34,653 nucleotides of DNA, taken from the NCBI GenBank assembly GCA_041641375.1, contig JBEPYM010000020.1, positions 1-34,653 of the forward strand. Reading direction: 5' to 3'. This DNA is from Paenibacillus_AK sp041641375. GTDB lineage: Bacteria > Bacillota > Bacilli > Paenibacillales > YIM-B00363. A program made the translations under genes and the position numbers. A model generated the notes under the pieces. It was not told where the DNA came from. It made no database searches and worked only from the letters and a program-made list of their open reading frames with translations. Positions 7,050 to 15,621 of this stretch are shown piece after piece; the first letter of the stretch is position 1, and each line of letters begins with the position of its first letter.

Positions 7050-9392
7050 ATGAGATCCGGCATACGGCTGTGGCCCGCGTTTCGCAACAATCGGGTATTC
7101 TGGTACTATTTCATAAACTCTTTTACGCTGATCGTCATTCCCGTAATCGTCGGGGCGATGATCAGCTATTTCTATTCCGTCGAAAAAATTGAGGATGAGG
7201 TAGAAAAATCGAACGTTATTCTCATGAACAGCTTTACCCGCAATGTGGACACGTTCCTGAATTCGCTGCAAGGCAGCGTATTTGAAACGCTCGGCTCGCA
7301 GTCGGTGCAAATGCTGCTAGACGATATGCGCGGATTTCAAGGGCAGGAATACCGAATCGGAACGGTGGAACGGCGTTTGCTGCTGGAGACGGCCATCAAG
7401 CAGCTGAAGGATATGATGATGAACCGGGATCTGATTCGGGGGGCATACCTGTACTTCCCTGAAAATCAATATGTCATTAGTCCGGATGGCCATTACAAGG
7501 CGGATGTGTTTTTTCAGCATGAGAATGTGTTTCAGAATATGGACCCCGCTACATTCAAGAGCTTGTTCGGGTCCAGAAGAAGCATGCATTTCGTGAACGC
7601 CGTCATTGAAAGAAGAGAATATTTGACGCATCAGGTTTCCCTGCGCTACCCGTCGGTTACGGTTGTCACCAGCTATCCCTATATTTCGTCACCGAAGGTA
7701 TTTCTTGTCCTGAATCTTGATCAGAATATGCTGCGGAAGCTGATTGACGTTCCTTACAACGATGGCCGGGATACGCTGATAATGGATCGAAACGGTACCG
7801 TCATTACCCATTCGGGACAGATGCGAATCGAGCCGGAAGCGATATTCCGGCAAATTGACAGCCAGCAGCAGGGTGCGGCGGAAGTTAAGCTGGACGGCAA
7901 GCTGCGCAAACTGACTTATGTGACGTCGAGCTTCAACCAATGGAAGTTTGTCAGCATTGTCGATCTGGAGCTTTTGCGTCATCCGGCAACTGTAATAAAG
8001 AATATTTCGCTCCTGTTTCTCGTGCTGTTCTCCTCGGCCGGGATTGTCGTTTCTTATTATATCAGCAGGCGGATGTATCGTCCGATCGGCGTAATTAAAT
8101 CGAATATTGAGCAGCTAGGGGCGTTCCGGATGAATACCGGGCAGCCGAAGAACGAGCTGGACTATATCCGTTTGTGGTCGATTGACATGATTACCGATCA
8201 TATGGAGAAATCGAAGCAAATTACCAGATTTCAGCCTCTGGTATTGGAGAATTGGTTGATCCAGCGGCTGCGGGGGCAGGATGAGGTTGGCTGGCTGCCG
8301 GAGCCGGATCTGGCCGAGCTGGGCGTCCAGCCGGATCAGCGGAAGCTGGTGCTGTCCATTGAATACTTATGGAGGAATTCGACCAGGGATTGGCCCGAGA
8401 ACCGGAAAGCGCTGATGCTGGAGGAGGCGAAAGGGCGAATCAAGCAGCTGCTCGCGTCTGTGTGGACTGCTGAGCCGAAGAATGGACTGCTCGTATGCAT
8501 CGTCGGTATCGACGAGAACGCAGGAAAGCTGACGGCTGGATCAATTGCCGAACGGATGAAGGAGACACTGGCCGTATACAGTCCTTATTTGACTGCAGCG
8601 ATCGCGGCGGGTCCGACGATCGATCAGATTGGCGGACTTCGCGAAGCTTACGTGCAATCGCTGGAGCTGCTCGAAGAGCGTCCGTTCTCATCCGGGATTG
8701 AGGTGCTGCTCGAGCGGCGGCATGATGCGCTGGACAGTGCCGAGTCGTTCCTGACGGTTGATGAGGTGAATCGAATATCGTATTGGGTGAGCGCCACGGA
8801 GAAGGATGAGCTGCTGGATTATGTGCTGTCGAGGCTGGATGACTGTCAGAAGCGGAGAATACCCGCTCGAGCGATGAAGCAGATCAGTCATGATTTACTG
8901 AATACGATCGCACGCACCGCGTATGCCCGGTATGAGGATTTTACGATCGACAAATATGCCGATCTGAAGACGGGAATTGACGAAAGCCTGGACGAGGCGG
9001 AGCTGAAGCAAATTTTTGTGCGAGCGTGCGAGCTGCTCTTTGCCCCGGAGGAGATGGCGGGGGCGAAGTCCAGGATGTTCGAGGAGGTCACCGACTATAT
9101 TCAGAAGCATTACCAGGATGCGCTTTCGCTGGAATTTTTTGCGGATCGCTACGGGATGTCGCTCGGTCATTTCAGCCGAAGCTTCAAGGAAAATGTCGGG
9201 GACAAATATGTGGATTATGTCAACAAGGTCAAGATCGGAAAAGCGAAGGAAATGCTGCTGGAGACGGATGAGCGGATCGAAGATATCTCGGAGAAGGTCG
9301 GGTATTTATCCTATAAATCGTTTAATGCGATCTTCAAGAAGTATGAAGGGATTACACCTAGCAAATTTCGCACGGTATATCGCATGAAATAA
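7050..9392 (+). CDS. Membrane-anchored AraC-family regulator (Cache-like sensor + HTH)
   Basis: 780 residues. TM1 is near residues 17-40 (YFINSFTLIVIPVIVGAMIS), then about 275 extracytoplasmic residues with a Cache-like sensor pattern (GAYLYFPENQYVISPDG; LIMDRNGTVITHSG). TM2 is near 318-337 (LLFLVLFSSAGIVVSYYISRR), followed by a long cytoplasmic linker and a C-terminal AraC double HTH (LSLEFFADRYGMSLGHFSRSF; IEDISEKVGYLSYKSFNAIFKKYEGITPSKFR). Proteins of this plan regulate adjacent LplB/YtcP-type ABC importers in Paenibacillus (general knowledge). The next three genes are exactly such an importer, so the regulator probably senses extracellular sugar or the loaded lipoprotein. ATG at 7050 preceded by GGGGGAG. 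A promoter and a cre-like element lie upstream; a terminator follows. Confidence 0.9.
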   Translation: MRSGIRLWPAFRNNRVFWYYFINSFTLIVIPVIVGAMISYFYSVEKIEDEVEKSNVILMNSFTRNVDTFLNSLQGSVFETLGSQSVQMLLDDMRGFQGQEYRIGTVERRLLLETAIKQLKDMMMNRDLIRGAYLYFPENQYVISPDGHYKADVFFQHENVFQNMDPATFKSLFGSRRSMHFVNAVIERREYLTHQVSLRYPSVTVVTSYPYISSPKVFLVLNLDQNMLRKLIDVPYNDGRDTLIMDRNGTVITHSGQMRIEPEAIFRQIDSQQQGAAEVKLDGKLRKLTYVTSSFNQWKFVSIVDLELLRHPATVIKNISLLFLVLFSSAGIVVSYYISRRMYRPIGVIKSNIEQLGAFRMNTGQPKNELDYIRLWSIDMITDHMEKSKQITRFQPLVLENWLIQRLRGQDEVGWLPEPDLAELGVQPDQRKLVLSIEYLWRNSTRDWPENRKALMLEEAKGRIKQLLASVWTAEPKNGLLVCIVGIDENAGKLTAGSIAERMKETLAVYSPYLTAAIAAGPTIDQIGGLREAYVQSLELLEERPFSSGIEVLLERRHDALDSAESFLTVDEVNRISYWVSATEKDELLDYVLSRLDDCQKRRIPARAMKQISHDLLNTIARTAYARYEDFTIDKYADLKTGIDESLDEAELKQIFVRACELLFAPEEMAGAKSRMFEEVTDYIQKHYQDALSLEFFADRYGMSLGHFSRSFKENVGDKYVDYVNKVKIGKAKEMLLETDERIEDISEKVGYLSYKSFNAIFKKYEGITPSKFRTVYRMK

Positions 9393-9409
9393 GCGCCGGC
9401 GGTTGATCG

Positions 9410-9438
9410 GCAAATTTGCGGGCATTCCGAAAATTTGC
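9410..9438. promoter_or_regulatory. AAATTTGC direct repeats, possible AraC-type binding site
   Basis: GCAAATTTGC (9410-9419, a perfect palindrome) and AAATTTGC (9431-9438) repeat 19 bp apart, close to the roughly two-turn spacing of AraC-family half-sites. GCAAATTTCGC at 9361-9371, in the end of the regulator gene, is a third related copy. Binding is a guess. Confidence 0.25.
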
Positions 9439-9480
9439 TGACAACGAAGAAAAACCCGCATGATATCAAGAAAAAAATCG

Positions 9481-9516
9481 GAATCCCGCTCAAAAATATG
9501 AGGGGATTCTTTTTTG
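9481..9516 (+). terminator. Intrinsic terminator between regulator and permease genes
   Basis: GAATCCC (9481-9487) pairs with GGGATTC (9503-9509), followed by TTTTTTG. Only 62 bp separate it from the permease start, and I see no convincing promoter in that space. Confidence 0.75.
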
Positions 9517-9578
9517 TTTCCGAACCCGTTAAGGTGTGAGTAGGCAGGCACCGAGAACAGGGAGAGGGAGGAACAGAG

Positions 9579-10559
9579 ATGCAAGCCAGTCAGACTCATG
9601 TAACGCTGAACCCTTCCGAGCGAAAGAGACAAGCCAGGATGGAGAAGTGGAAGGACCTGCAAACTCGCTTTCGCAAGGACAAGATGCTGTACGTCATGCT
9701 GATCCCCGGCATTTTGTTTTACATCATCTTTGAGTACATTCCGATGTACGGCGTTATTATCGCATTCAAGAAGTATTCCATTGCCAAGGGCATATTGGCA
9801 AGCCAGTGGGTAGGGCTGAAGCACTTTGAGAGCTTCATTAATATGCCGGGTGCGTGGACGCTGGTGAGGAACACCTTGCTCATCAGCATCTATGAATTAT
9901 TTTGGGCATTCCCTGCTCCGATTGTCCTGGCGGCCCTGCTGCATGAGCTGCGCAGTGTGCTGTTCAAGCGGGTCGTCCAAACCATCAGCTATTTGCCTCA
10001 TTTTGTCTCGACGGTTGTAATTGTAGGGATGATCGTTAATTTTCTGTCGCCGTCATATGGCATTGTCAACCACATTTTGACCCAATATCTAGGCTTCGAG
10101 AAGCCGATCTATTTCCTCGGGGATCCGGGATGGTTCCGTACCATCTTCATCTCATCGGGAATATGGCAGGGTATTGGGTGGGGCACGATTCTTTACCTGG
10201 CAGCAATCGCGGGGGTCGACCCGACGCTCTATGAGGCGGCCCGTATGGACGGAGCGAACCGCTGGGGGCTGTTCCGGCACGTAACCTTTATCGGGATGAT
10301 TCCGGTCATTATGATTATGCTGATTCTGAACGTCGGCAATATTTTGAAGGTCGGCTATGAGAAAATTATTTTGATGTATAACCCGCTGCTGTATGAGACG
10401 GCGGACGTGATCAATACATTCGTCTATCGCCGAGGGCTGTTGGAAGCGGATTACAGCTATGCAGCCGCAATCGGACTCATACAATCCGTCGTTGGACTTG
10501 TGCTCGTTGTCGCCGCTAACAAGGCAGCACGCAAATACTCGGAGACGAGCTTATGGTAG
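9579..10559 (+). CDS. ABC transporter permease, LplB family
   Basis: 326 residues, a polytopic inner-membrane subunit of a carbohydrate importer. The N-terminus is charged (ERKRQARMEKWKDLQTRFRKDK), then the first helix (YVMLIPGILFYIIFEYIPMYG) with the PMYGVIIAFK motif characteristic of LplB-type permeases. The ATPase-contacting EAA loop is YEAARMDGANRWGLFRHVT at residues 218-236. About six TM segments. ATG start with GGGAGG just upstream. First gene of a three-gene unit with a YtcP-type permease and a lipoprotein. No ATPase is encoded nearby, as usual for this family, which shares a genome-wide MsmX-like ATPase. Substrates in this family include oligosaccharides from pectin or other plant polymers; here the substrate is unknown. 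Confidence 0.93.
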   Translation: MQASQTHVTLNPSERKRQARMEKWKDLQTRFRKDKMLYVMLIPGILFYIIFEYIPMYGVIIAFKKYSIAKGILASQWVGLKHFESFINMPGAWTLVRNTLLISIYELFWAFPAPIVLAALLHELRSVLFKRVVQTISYLPHFVSTVVIVGMIVNFLSPSYGIVNHILTQYLGFEKPIYFLGDPGWFRTIFISSGIWQGIGWGTILYLAAIAGVDPTLYEAARMDGANRWGLFRHVTFIGMIPVIMIMLILNVGNILKVGYEKIILMYNPLLYETADVINTFVYRRGLLEADYSYAAAIGLIQSVVGLVLVVAANKAARKYSETSLW

Positions 10560-10572
10560 CGGAGGTGGAACT

Positions 10573-11466
10573 GTGAATCGAAATCGGAACGTCAAGGAGA
10601 GCTTCGGCTCCAAATTGTTTGATGTAGTCAATGTGCTGCTCATGCTGCTTTTGATTCTGATTACGCTATATCCCTTCTGGTATGTGGGGGTCGCGTCGCT
10701 CAGCAATCCGGCACTTGTCATTAACGGGGATGTTGTGCTTTATCCGAAGGGATTTACCTTTGATGCCTACGAAAGGGTGTTTGCGGATGATACGATCTGG
10801 CGGAGCTACTGGAACACCATCCGGTATACGATCACCCAAACGGCGTTTACCGTATTTTTCACCGCGCTGACGGCATATCCGCTTTCCAAGAAGCGTCTAA
10901 TCGCTCGAAGACCGCTGCTCATGGCTGCAGGCTTTACCTTGCTGTTCAGCGGCGGATTGATCCCAAGCTTTCTTGTCGTCAAATCGCTGGGCATGTACAA
11001 CACGATGTGGGCGCTTATCATTCCAGGCGCGGTCAACACCTTTTATTTATTCATTATGAGAACGTTCTTTGAAGCGATCCCAGAGGAGCTGGAAGATGCG
11101 GCGACAATCGACGGCTGCGGTTCGTTCGGGACACTGATCCGAGTGGTCATGCCGCTCTCGATGCCCGTACTCGTTACGGTAGGGCTGTTTACGGCAGTAG
11201 CGCAGTGGAACGCCTTCTTCGGAGCGTTAATCTACCTGTCCGACAAAAACTTGTATCCGCTTCAAATCTTCCTGAGAAACGTCGTCATTTCCGGAAGCGC
11301 CGCTTCCCAGGCAGCCAAGCAAGGCGAAGGCGGCGACGAGGTCGTCATCATCGAGACGATTAAATATGCAACCGTCATGGTTGCGACACTGCCGATCATC
11401 TGCGTGTACCCGTTCATCCAGAAGTATTTCATTCAAGGGGCCATGATTGGCGGCATAAAAGGATAG
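10573..11466 (+). CDS. ABC transporter permease, YtcP/LplC family
   Basis: 297 residues from the GTG at 10573, chosen because GGAGGTGG (10561-10568) precedes it. The frame runs further upstream into the previous gene, but without a ribosome site. TM1 is LLMLLLILITLYPFWYVGVAS; the EAA loop is EELEDAATIDGCGSFGTLIRVVMPLS; the C-terminus ends in FIQKYFIQGAMIGGIKG, a signature of the YtcP/LplC group. It lies 13 bp after the LplB-type permease, so it is in the same operon and forms the heterodimeric membrane channel with it. Confidence 0.93.
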   Translation: MNRNRNVKESFGSKLFDVVNVLLMLLLILITLYPFWYVGVASLSNPALVINGDVVLYPKGFTFDAYERVFADDTIWRSYWNTIRYTITQTAFTVFFTALTAYPLSKKRLIARRPLLMAAGFTLLFSGGLIPSFLVVKSLGMYNTMWALIIPGAVNTFYLFIMRTFFEAIPEELEDAATIDGCGSFGTLIRVVMPLSMPVLVTVGLFTAVAQWNAFFGALIYLSDKNLYPLQIFLRNVVISGSAASQAAKQGEGGDEVVIIETIKYATVMVATLPIICVYPFIQKYFIQGAMIGGIKG

Positions 11467-11522
11467 TGATAGGTTCACCCCGAACCTATGCTATATACAA
11501 AATGAACTTGGGAGGGTCTCAC

Positions 11523-13130
11523 ATGAAACTGCGTAAACAAGCGACAACGGTACTTACAGCTTCTGCGATGGCGGTTTCTCTGCTCGCTGGCTGCACAGGT
11601 GGAGGAAAGCCTGCGGCAGAAAAGCCGGCGGATGCCGGTAAATCCGGTCAAGCGCAAGAAGCGGCTGCCGGCAAAAATCCGGTATCCGACAAGCCGGTAA
11701 CGTACAAGTATATGATTGGAGAAAAGCCAGAGGCTCCGGTTAAGAGCGACTTACCCGTATTGAAGGAGCTGGCGAAGCGCACGAATGTCACGTTTGACAT
11801 TATGCCGGTTCCGAACGAAGGCTATGATGAGAAATCGAAGATCCTGATTTCTACGAATGAGGTACCGGACTTTATGCTTGTAAAGCCGGAAGAGATGGTG
11901 AAATTCGGACCGGATGGTGCTTTCCTCAAGCTGAACGACCTGATCGACAAGCATGCGCCGAACATCAAGAAGCTGTTTCAGGAGCATCCGGATACGAAGG
12001 TCGCCGTTACCTCCCCGGTTGACAACGGAATTTACGGTCTGCCCCTTATTAACCTCGAGCCGGATCAGTTTTTCCGTTCGTGGATGTGGCGTCAGGATCT
12101 AGCGGAAGAATACGGCCTGAAAGCGCCTAAGGATATGAATGAGTTCTATCAAGTGCTCAAGACGTTCAAGGATAAAAATCCGAAGTCGTACCCGCTCGTC
12201 AATCGTGCGGTGGACGGACCGGGCGGCATCGTATCGGTTATGCTCGGCCAGTTCACGGGCATTATCGAGTCGACGGGCGGTATCGCTTACAACTACAAGA
12301 AAAAGCAGTATGATCATGCCGCGAATAATCCGGAGTTTAAGGATATGCTGCTTTATATGAATCGTCTATTCAAGGAAGAGCTTCTGGATATGGAATTTGC
12401 GTCACTGAAGACGAATCAGTGGCAGGAGCGCATGCTGAACAACAAGTCGTTCGTCACCTGGGATACGCGTACGCGTCCCGATTACTTGACGGATCAAGCC
12501 AAGCAAGCGAATGCAAATACGAAGTACAATGTGTATTGGATCCCGCCATTCGCCGCACCGTCCGGGGTGAATTCAATTATGGGACGTCCTTCCGTTGACG
12601 GCGGCAATGTAGCATTGTCCCCGCGCATTAAGGATCCGGTAACGGCTGTGAAGCTGTTGGATTATATCTACAGCAAGGAAGGTCAAATCTTGATGAACTA
12701 CGGCGTAGAAGGCGTGTCGTATACGATGAAGGACGGCAAGCCTGTGCCGACGGAGAAATATTCGACTCCAACGACATCTTTGAATGAGCTGGAGAAAATC
12801 GGAGCCTCCTACCGCGGACTGCGCGGGACGCTGCTGCCGGAGCTGGCAGGCTTGTCCGAACGCGTGAAAGCCCGTGATGCGATGTATAAATCGTATATCG
12901 TGAAGCCGGTTGATCCGCTGCTCGTACCGACCAGTAAGGAGCTTGAGGTACTGAAGGAGAAGACGGCACAAGTCAACAAGTTCTTTGAACAGGAGACGGT
13001 GAAGTTCATTATGGGGGCTGCTCCAATCACCGACGACTCGATCGCCAAATTCAAAGAAAACTATGTAAAGCTTGGGGCGGACGAAATTGTGAAGGTTCGC
13101 AATGAGCAGCTGAAGCGCGCAGGCAAGTAA
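11523..13130 (+). CDS. Lipoprotein substrate-binding protein of the LplB/YtcP importer
   Basis: 535 residues. Signal peptide with lipobox LAGC (lipidated Cys24: MKLRKQATTVLTASAMAVSL, then LAGC), followed by a Gly/Ala/Lys-rich linker. The mature domain has the extracellular-solute-binding fold of large LplA-type lipoproteins (NGIYGLPLINLEPDQFFRSWMWRQDLAEEYGLKAP; VKLLDYIYSKEGQILMNYGVEG). It delivers a sugar ligand to the permeases just upstream. Start at 11523, with GGGAGGG about eight bases before. An earlier in-frame ATG at 11466 lacks a ribosome site and would spoil the signal peptide. A strong terminator follows. The ligand cannot be told from sequence. Confidence 0.93.
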   Translation: MKLRKQATTVLTASAMAVSLLAGCTGGGKPAAEKPADAGKSGQAQEAAAGKNPVSDKPVTYKYMIGEKPEAPVKSDLPVLKELAKRTNVTFDIMPVPNEGYDEKSKILISTNEVPDFMLVKPEEMVKFGPDGAFLKLNDLIDKHAPNIKKLFQEHPDTKVAVTSPVDNGIYGLPLINLEPDQFFRSWMWRQDLAEEYGLKAPKDMNEFYQVLKTFKDKNPKSYPLVNRAVDGPGGIVSVMLGQFTGIIESTGGIAYNYKKKQYDHAANNPEFKDMLLYMNRLFKEELLDMEFASLKTNQWQERMLNNKSFVTWDTRTRPDYLTDQAKQANANTKYNVYWIPPFAAPSGVNSIMGRPSVDGGNVALSPRIKDPVTAVKLLDYIYSKEGQILMNYGVEGVSYTMKDGKPVPTEKYSTPTTSLNELEKIGASYRGLRGTLLPELAGLSERVKARDAMYKSYIVKPVDPLLVPTSKELEVLKEKTAQVNKFFEQETVKFIMGAAPITDDSIAKFKENYVKLGADEIVKVRNEQLKRAGK

Positions 13131-13160
13131 CAGGAAATAGAGCCGTTGGTTTTCGGATGA

Positions 13161-13201
13161 AAAAAAATCGGAGGCGACTTGTAACGTCGCTTCCGATTTT
13201 C
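13161..13201. terminator. Bidirectional intrinsic terminator
   Basis: A stem of about 15 bp (left arm 13164-13178, right arm 13186-13200, one G-T pair, loop TTGTAAC), flanked by an A-run on the left and a T-run on the right, so it can stop both the importer operon (+) and the convergent gene at 13221-14135 (-). Confidence 0.85.
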
Positions 13202-13220
13202 TATGCGTCTCGAGAGACGA

Positions 13221-14135
13221 CTATACGACCATGCCGTTTTTGCCGAGCTTGCCGACATCGAGCTGCTCCATCAGCTCGCTTTCCGGCATAGCGCCGGTGA
13301 AAAAGCGGCTGGCGACGACAAGGTATTTATACCCGGTTTGCAGGATTCTGGCATAGTGGCTCTGGGTATCCTGTGCGATGGCATCGCGAACTTCTTCAGC
13401 AGTCGCCGTACCGCCTTGTCGAATTCGGTTTACAAGCGCAAGCAGCGGCTCATCAGCCTGATAGAAGTTCACTTCTACAATGTATCGGTGCCATAAATCC
13501 GGGTCCGGATCGTTGACAGCCTTGGCGTACCGCTCCAAATCGACTGTAAATTTTTGCTGTAGGACGAATAGTCTGTCGAGCCAGCCCTCGATATCGCCTT
13601 TGTCCGGGATGAATGTATGAATCTCCATCAAATTGTTTTGCAGGATGACCCGGAACAATTCCTTCGTCGCTTCGACGTCCGTGAAATTGGCGGCCTGGAG
13701 GCTTTCCATTCCCCGCTCGAACAAGGCTTCCTTCACTTCGGGGTGATTGCGTCCCGCATAATATTGTTTGAAAATAAAGGCGTCATTGTATATGCTTACG
13801 TCAGACAGTCCCGGCGTCTTTCGCTTGTCCTTCGGATCGAGCTCGTGGAAGACGGGCTTCATCTCCCGGTCAGCCGCCCGGTGGCACAGCCAGCCCATCA
13901 CGAAAGCGAGCTTCTGCTCGATCTTGTCCTCCGGCTTGCGGTCGGCCCAAGCGCTGCGGTATTTGGCAAGCAGCTGGGCGGTGAAGGCGTCGCCGGAGCG
14001 GGTAATGCTGCCGAAGTGCGAGAAGCGCCAGTGTGTGAGGCCCGACTGCTTCATCGGCTCGCAAATATCATCCGAAAAGCGCATCAGGTGGTAGATATCA
14101 TCGAGTGACGCGATATGAGTAATATTTTCCGACAT
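13221..14135 (-). CDS. Uncharacterised His-rich helical protein (possible zinc-dependent PLC-like fold)
   Basis: 304 residues, not firmly recognised. Start at ATG 14135 (MSENITHIASLDD), after an AAGGATG ribosome site; the longer frame to 14183 has a proline-rich leader unlikely to be translated. The protein looks mostly helical, with no signal peptide or membrane segment. His residues cluster in THWRFSHFGSITRSGDAF (residues 34-51) and GWLCHRAADREMKP (81-94). The pattern GWL-x-HRAAD-x-x-x-x-P is reminiscent of the zinc-dependent phospholipase C-like family, in which a conserved helix carries a His-x3-Asp metal pair; this is a weak resemblance by eye only. It is divergent from an AraC regulator 48 bp away and convergent with the sugar importer, so it may belong to the same catabolic locus. 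Function unknown. Confidence 0.8.
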   Translation of the reverse strand: MSENITHIASLDDIYHLMRFSDDICEPMKQSGLTHWRFSHFGSITRSGDAFTAQLLAKYRSAWADRKPEDKIEQKLAFVMGWLCHRAADREMKPVFHELDPKDKRKTPGLSDVSIYNDAFIFKQYYAGRNHPEVKEALFERGMESLQAANFTDVEATKELFRVILQNNLMEIHTFIPDKGDIEGWLDRLFVLQQKFTVDLERYAKAVNDPDPDLWHRYIVEVNFYQADEPLLALVNRIRQGGTATAEEVRDAIAQDTQSHYARILQTGYKYLVVASRFFTGAMPESELMEQLDVGKLGKNGMVV

Positions 14136-14183
14136 AGGTTCATCATCCTTTTTTTTTAAGTTAGGAACGGGAGGGCGGAGCAA

Positions 14184-15014
14184 GTGCAGGCTTCTATCGA
14201 ATTTATCAACAGCTGCCTAGCGGGAATGAATCTGCACGTCCACAAAACGACGCTGAAACGATGTTCGCCGCGTTGGGGGCGAGAGGGCTTCGTACCGGTC
14301 CATAACCGATTGTTCTTGATCACGGACGGGGAAGGCTACGTACGAATCGGGAACGACGAGTATTTTCCTCGCGCCGGACAACTGCTGATCTTTCCTGCAG
14401 GAGTGCCGGTTACGTACCGCAGGCTGAACGATAACGTCTATATGCGATACTTTTGTGAGTTTTCCGCTCAGCTGGGGGCAAGGCCCTTATTCGATGTGAT
14501 CCGCGTCAACCCGTGCATGGAGTTGCAGTCGCCAGAGGAGCTTTATCAGAAATTCGACAGGCTGATCGTTGCACTGGAAGAGCGCAGCCATAAGGTTGGC
14601 GCCGCTTTCTTGATTCAATCGATCATGCTGGACATCCTATGGACGTGCATCGGACAAGCCGATATCAGGGAAATCCGCATGGAGGAAAGCGTACCGTTCG
14701 AACAATTGCAGATGCTGCTTCAATATATTGACGACCGGCTTCATGAGAAAATTACGGTCGAGGAGCTTGCCGAGCTCCTCCATTATCACCCCAATTACTT
14801 CTATCGTGTGTTTAAGCGGTTGACCGGCAGCACGCCGAATGCATACATCCTCAACCGGAGAATGGAGCGGGCGAAGCAGCTGCTGCTGACGACGCGGTGG
14901 CCGGTGAAGGAGATCGCCGAAGCGGCGGGCATGGAGCTTCACTATTTCTCCGCGCAATTCAAGCGATACGCAGGCTGTTCCGCAAGTGAGTTTCGCAAGC
15001 ATGATACCGAATAA
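14184..15014 (+). CDS. AraC-family transcriptional regulator
   Basis: 276 residues from a GTG start preceded by GGGAGG. N-terminal cupin sensor (NRLFLITDGEGYVRIGNDEYFPRAGQLLIFPAGVPVTY), then the C-terminal double HTH (ITVEELAELLHYHPNYFYRVFKRLTGSTPNAYILNRRMERAKQLL; VKEIAEAAGMELHYFSAQFKRYAGCSASEFRK). A cytosolic sugar-type sensor by family. It is divergent from the unrecognised gene at 13221-14135 with only 48 bp between the starts, so it probably controls that gene; the effector is unknown. Confidence 0.92.
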   Translation: MQASIEFINSCLAGMNLHVHKTTLKRCSPRWGREGFVPVHNRLFLITDGEGYVRIGNDEYFPRAGQLLIFPAGVPVTYRRLNDNVYMRYFCEFSAQLGARPLFDVIRVNPCMELQSPEELYQKFDRLIVALEERSHKVGAAFLIQSIMLDILWTCIGQADIREIRMEESVPFEQLQMLLQYIDDRLHEKITVEELAELLHYHPNYFYRVFKRLTGSTPNAYILNRRMERAKQLLLTTRWPVKEIAEAAGMELHYFSAQFKRYAGCSASEFRKHDTE

Positions 15015-15117
15015 GGTCGGCTTGCTGCTGCAGGTCGGGCTTTGTTTCATCATAGCGCGAATGATGAGCGGGGAGGTAACGCAGGAGTAAGATGCATTTA
15101 CAATATCGTAAGATATG

Positions 15118-15144
15118 CAGCCGGGGCTCACAGCTCCGGCTGTT
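15118..15144 (+). terminator. Hairpin after the AraC gene, probable weak terminator
   Basis: Stem of 11 bp (15118-15128 with 15132-15142, one G-T pair) around the loop CAC, followed by only a short T-rich stretch (TTGTAT). It lies about 100 bp beyond the AraC stop. Confidence 0.5.
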
Positions 15145-15262
15145 GTATCGTTAGATGGGCTTATTTAAATTGGTGTTGTTCATTACCGCTGAAGACACGG
15201 TTTATCTTGCGTCTAGCAGTAAATCGATCCAGTTTGGCGAACGAGCCGGACTCGGGCTGACC

Positions 15263-15448
15263 ATCTTGTATGGAGTACATGATGACTTGCTTAAATCCGC
15301 CATTTTCGGGCTCCATCTTGTATGGGGTACATGTGGTAGCGCTCACATAATGTGATTATCTTCGAAACTGCCAATTTACCTGCACTCCATACAAGATACC
15401 TCGTGGTATTTCCGTTTCACTCATTTTCAAATGTACTCCATACAAGAT
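15263..15448. repeat. Symmetric array of an 18-bp repeat (two direct, two inverted copies)
   Basis: Copies of ATCTTGTATGGAGTACAT: 15263-15280 (exact), 15315-15332 (one change, GGGG for GGAG), then in reverse orientation 15380-15397 (one change) and 15431-15448 (exact). Both nested pairs are centred at 15355.5-15356. The sequence between copies does not match between arms. A small palindrome TCACATAATGTGA (15343-15355) lies near the axis. Confidence 0.85.
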
Positions 15449-15621
15449 GCGCGGTTGCGGGTAGGCGGCGGGACGATTTTGCCAGGGTAATTTCAGGTGA
15501 AGTATTGATTTGTTTGTTATATACGCGGTTGGCGGTAGTGAGCGACTGTGCAGAAGCCAGTAGCGTACGGATTGAATGATTCAAACGCTGTCCTTAGTCA
15601 ACTGCCGCTCAATGATCACGA

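Larger units (their letters stand above)
15015..15621. other. 607-bp non-coding intergenic region
   Basis: No frame here has a plausible ribosome site together with protein-like composition. The region holds the hairpin at 15118-15142 and the four-copy repeat array at 15263-15448; I see nothing else that is clear. Confidence 0.6.

Noticed and set aside
15155..15355. Short open frames in the intergenic region
   Set aside because: They run through the repeat copies, lack ribosome sites and have no protein-like pattern.
15263..15448. Possible CRISPR array
   Set aside because: The copies are in both orientations, only four are present, spacing varies (32-48 bp between copies), and no cas genes are near.
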